DNA of 8,338 nt from Filomicrobium sp. (GTDB lineage: Bacteria; Pseudomonadota; Alphaproteobacteria; Rhizobiales; Hyphomicrobiaceae), in assembly GCA_030607105.1 (NCBI GenBank), contig JAUWFF010000030.1, forward strand, positions 1 through 8,338. Direction: 5' to 3'. How positions within the stretch are numbered: position 1 is the stretch's first letter; the number at the start of each line of letters is the position of its first letter. The position numbers were made by a program, and so were the translations under genes. Below the pieces are notes generated by a model, which saw only the letters and a list, made by a program, of their open reading frames with translations, did not search any database and was not told the origin of the DNA. Positions 6,231 through 8,338 of this stretch are shown here, in pieces.

Positions 6231-7412
6231 ATGACCGATAACAGTGACAAGGCCCCGCAGCAACGTTCCGCCAGCCTGGTGACACATGGCGGGAGGGATC
6301 CGTTTGCAGCGCACGGATTTGTCAACACACCGGTTTACCGGGGATCGACGGTACTGTTCCCGTCATTGGACAAACTGTTGGCCTACGATCAGCGCTATAC
6401 TTATGGTCGCAACACAACGCCGACGACGGATGCCCTATGCGAGGCGATCCGGCTTTTGGAAGGCGGCGAATTCACCGTTCTTGCCACGTCCGGCCTGCAC
6501 GCAGTCAGCACCGCCATTTTGTCGTTCGTAGAGACCGGCGACGAGATCTTGATGACCGACAGCGTCTACTTTCCAACGCGACGGTTCTGCGATCAGGTGC
6601 TGTCGAGGATCGGCGTCAAAACCGTCTATTATGATCCGCTTATCGGAGGCGGCATCGCTGAATTGATCAACGACAGAACGCGACTGGTTTTCACCGAGTG
6701 TCCGGGTTCCCAGTCCTTTGAGATGCAGGACATTCCCGCCATCGCGGCCGCCGCGCGTTCGCGGGACGTGTGGGTTCTGTTGGACAACACATGGGCGACA
6801 CCGATCTACTTCCGAGCCTTTGAACATGGAGTCGATGTTTCCATCCAGTCGGCGACAAAATACATCGTTGGACACGCTGACGCCCTCTTAGGGAGCATCA
6901 CCTCAAACGCTCGTGCAGCGCAGCAGATCAAACGGACCTCCATTGCACTCGGCAACGCGACAGGGTCTGAAGAAACGTTCCTGGGGCTCAGGGGCCTGCG
7001 CACACTCGAGGTTCGATTGCAGAGGCATTATCAATCCGGACTGGAGATTGCCAGTTGGCTTGCGCAGCGCCCGGAGGTCGCGCGAGTGCTGCACCCGGCA
7101 CTACCCGAAGCACCGGGTCACGACATCTGGAAGCGCGATTTCCTGGGTGCGACAGGGCTGTTCTCGATACTCCTGAAACCAGTGTCGAACGAAGCACTAG
7201 CGGCGATGCTTGATCACCTAAAGTATTTTGGGATGGGCTACTCCTGGGGCGGTTACGAAAGTCTGATAGTCCCCTTCGATTGCAGTTCATATCGGACCGC
7301 AACGACGTGGAACCCATCGGGTCCTGCTCTGCGCCTGCACATTGGCCTTGAGGATGTTGAGGATCTGAAATCGGACCTGGCCGCTGGCTTTGAGCGTATG
7401 AGGGCCGCTTGA
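6231..7412 (+). CDS. metC: Cystathionine beta-lyase
   Basis: This PLP enzyme of the Cys/Met metabolism family cleaves cystathionine to homocysteine, pyruvate and ammonia, the step before methionine in the transsulfuration route. It is cytoplasmic and normally a tetramer. The 393 residues match the usual length. The PLP-binding lysine is K210 in SATKYIVGHAD. YTYGRN (56-61) holds the Tyr and Arg that reach the phosphate of the neighbouring subunit. TSGLHA (86-91), the ring-stacking Tyr 113 in TDSVYFP, D185 in LLDNTWATP, GYSWGGYESL (336-345) and substrate-binding R368 in LRLHIGLED all fit. The SWGG motif favours MetC over cystathionine gamma-synthase or gamma-lyase. I chose ATG 6231 over the adjacent GTG 6228 because AGG at 6222-6224 is correctly spaced from it. 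The gene is divergent from the TPR gene across 250 bp and convergent with the channel gene. Confidence 0.93.
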   Translation: MTDNSDKAPQQRSASLVTHGGRDPFAAHGFVNTPVYRGSTVLFPSLDKLLAYDQRYTYGRNTTPTTDALCEAIRLLEGGEFTVLATSGLHAVSTAILSFVETGDEILMTDSVYFPTRRFCDQVLSRIGVKTVYYDPLIGGGIAELINDRTRLVFTECPGSQSFEMQDIPAIAAAARSRDVWVLLDNTWATPIYFRAFEHGVDVSIQSATKYIVGHADALLGSITSNARAAQQIKRTSIALGNATGSEETFLGLRGLRTLEVRLQRHYQSGLEIASWLAQRPEVARVLHPALPEAPGHDIWKRDFLGATGLFSILLKPVSNEALAAMLDHLKYFGMGYSWGGYESLIVPFDCSSYRTATTWNPSGPALRLHIGLEDVEDLKSDLAAGFERMRAA

Positions 7413-7460
7413 AGCAATAACGATGGGCCGTGTGGATACCGCTATCACGACGATCAGCTT

Positions 7461-7474
7461 GAGCGGCAGCGCTC
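7461..7474. terminator. Short hairpin between convergent metC and channel genes
   Basis: GAGCG-GCAG-CGCTC is a 5-bp stem with a 4-nt loop in the 65-bp gap between two convergent genes. There is no T-run on either side, so it is at best a weak terminator. Confidence 0.2.
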
Positions 7475-7477
7475 CCG

Positions 7478-7912
7478 CTAGGATGCCTGCTTGTCGCGAT
7501 GGTTAAAAATCCATTGCACCACCGCGAAGACAAGTGCCGTCGACCAACCGAACAAGAACAACCCATTGGCCGCCTCAAAGGAGGCCAGCAGGCGCCATTC
7601 CTCATCAAGAACGATATCTCCATAACCCAGGGTGGTGAACGTCACGGTTGAGAAATAGAGGGCTTCTTCAAAACCTTCCAGGGCCCCGATCACGACATAA
7701 AGGAGAGCCCAGACCCAAACTTCCAGGATGGTCGCGAGAAACAGAAAGAGCACAAAGAAAGACAACACAACGGATGCTCTCCAATCGGTGTCGACTCTAA
7801 GGCCGTTAGACAAATACCTCATGAGCAACCCAACACAGGCTGCGGTGAAGACGCCATGAATAATGGTCGTGACCAATATCATCATGGCGCCCAAGGTAAG
7901 TTCGGGAAGCAT
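7478..7912 (-). CDS. Small potassium-channel-like membrane protein
   Basis: This is a probable inner-membrane K+ channel subunit of the Ion_trans_2 type, expected to act as a tetramer. The 144 residues hold hydrophobic segments at about 8-32 and 47-77, a pore helix and loop at 82-100 with the selectivity filter TTLGYGD (93-99), and a last membrane helix at about 106-133. The filter has the canonical GYGD core. There is one more membrane segment than in a minimal two-helix channel. There is no RCK/TrkA cytoplasmic gating domain and only a short basic tail, so gating cannot be inferred. ATG 7912 is the first start after an in-frame stop and lacks a strong ribosome-binding site; the ATG-ATG pair at residues 10-11 is an alternative. 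It lies 75 bp downstream of the efflux gene on the same strand and may be cotranscribed with it. Confidence 0.85.
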   Translation of the reverse strand: MLPELTLGAMMILVTTIIHGVFTAACVGLLMRYLSNGLRVDTDWRASVVLSFFVLFLFLATILEVWVWALLYVVIGALEGFEEALYFSTVTFTTLGYGDIVLDEEWRLLASFEAANGLFLFGWSTALVFAVVQWIFNHRDKQAS

Positions 7913-7987
7913 CAGGCCGGCCCGTCGATGTTGATTCTATGAGCGGTTGTGCGCTTTTTTGAGGCTGGCATTTCGCGCTCTCTCAAC

Positions 7988-8338
7988 TCACTCGGCGGGC
8001 GCTGGTTTGTCCGTGGCGCCCGGCGCATCCTTATCGGCCGCGCCCAAAAAGCCCTTCACGGTTTCGCGCGTCCACTGAAGCACCACGTACAGCATCGGGA
8101 TCAGAAAGACACCGACGGTCGCCGCCGCTAGCATGCCGCCGAACACACCGGAGCCCACGGATTTCTGCGTTGCTTCACCCGCACCATTGGCGATCAGCAG
8201 AGGAATGAGCCCGAGCAGGAACGAAAAGGCTGTCATCAAAACCGCACGTATTCTTAAGCGCGCGGCCATTTTGGCGGCATCTAGAATCGATAGACCTTCG
8301 TCGCGCTGTGCCATCGCGAATTCGACAATCAGAATCGC
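7988..8338 (-). CDS. RND multidrug efflux permease, C-terminal end (partial)
   Basis: These are the last 116 residues of an inner-membrane proton-driven RND pump of the AcrB/HAE1 family, which works with a periplasmic adaptor and an outer-membrane channel. The frame runs off the right edge, and its first residues AILIVEFA match the family's conserved NAILIVEFA segment. Then come the loop with RLRIRAVLMTA, a hydrophobic helix (SFLLGLIPLLIA), GAGEATQKSVGSGVFGGM, and the last helix (TVGVFLIPMLYVVLQ). These match the end of transmembrane helix 10 to helix 12 of AcrB-type pumps. The tail after the last helix is polar and Pro/Ala-rich (about 28 residues). Most of the gene, including the proton-relay Asp residues and the substrate pocket, is outside the window, so substrates cannot be inferred. 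Confidence 0.93.
   Translation of the reverse strand, partial: AILIVEFAMAQRDEGLSILDAAKMAARLRIRAVLMTAFSFLLGLIPLLIANGAGEATQKSVGSGVFGGMLAAATVGVFLIPMLYVVLQWTRETVKGFLGAADKDAPGATDKPAPAE

Noticed and set aside
6988..7623. Minus-strand open frame of 211 residues across metC
   Set aside because: It is antisense to the well-supported metC and runs into the channel gene. Its composition (Arg, Ser, Pro, Cys) is typical of a shadow frame.

Overview
The window looks like chromosomal DNA from an alphaproteobacterium, probably of the rhizobial order (Hyphomicrobiales). The basis is moderately high GC, a short NAD kinase of alphaproteobacterial type, a MetC-type cystathionine beta-lyase, and several secreted or membrane proteins that cannot be named. 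No rRNA, tRNA, CRISPR array, insertion sequence or phage gene is visible. Genus-level placement is not possible from the sequence alone.

Layout from left to right: (1) 1-430: an open frame running in from the left edge that ends in a very Arg/Lys-rich tail (uncertain gene), then a small hairpin. (2) 431-1594: cutA (minus) and NAD kinase nadK (plus), divergent and only 42 bp apart. (3) 1620-2198: a YdjA-like nitroreductase (minus), convergent with nadK. (4) 2317-5321: the least ordinary part, a two-gene plus-strand unit. The first gene encodes an exported von Willebrand factor A (VWA) protein with five tandem beta-rich units of about 80 residues. The second encodes an exported protein with three units of the same kind and no VWA domain. 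(5) 5330-5980: a membrane-anchored protein with TPR-like helices (minus), convergent with the pair after an 8-bp gap. (6) 5981-6230: a 250-bp divergent control region with a candidate promoter and two palindromes. (7) 6231-7412: metC. (8) 7478-7912: a small potassium-channel-like protein (minus). (9) 7988-8338: the C-terminal end of an RND efflux permease (minus), cut by the right edge.

Most genes are unrelated housekeeping or stress functions: metal tolerance, NADP supply, FMN reductase, methionine synthesis, ion channel and drug efflux. The exception is the VWA/repeat pair. The two proteins share signal-peptide style, unit sequence and unit spacing, and their genes nearly overlap, so they probably arose by partial duplication and work together in the periplasm or at the cell surface. 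Their function is unknown. The TPR protein next to them is a possible but unproven partner.
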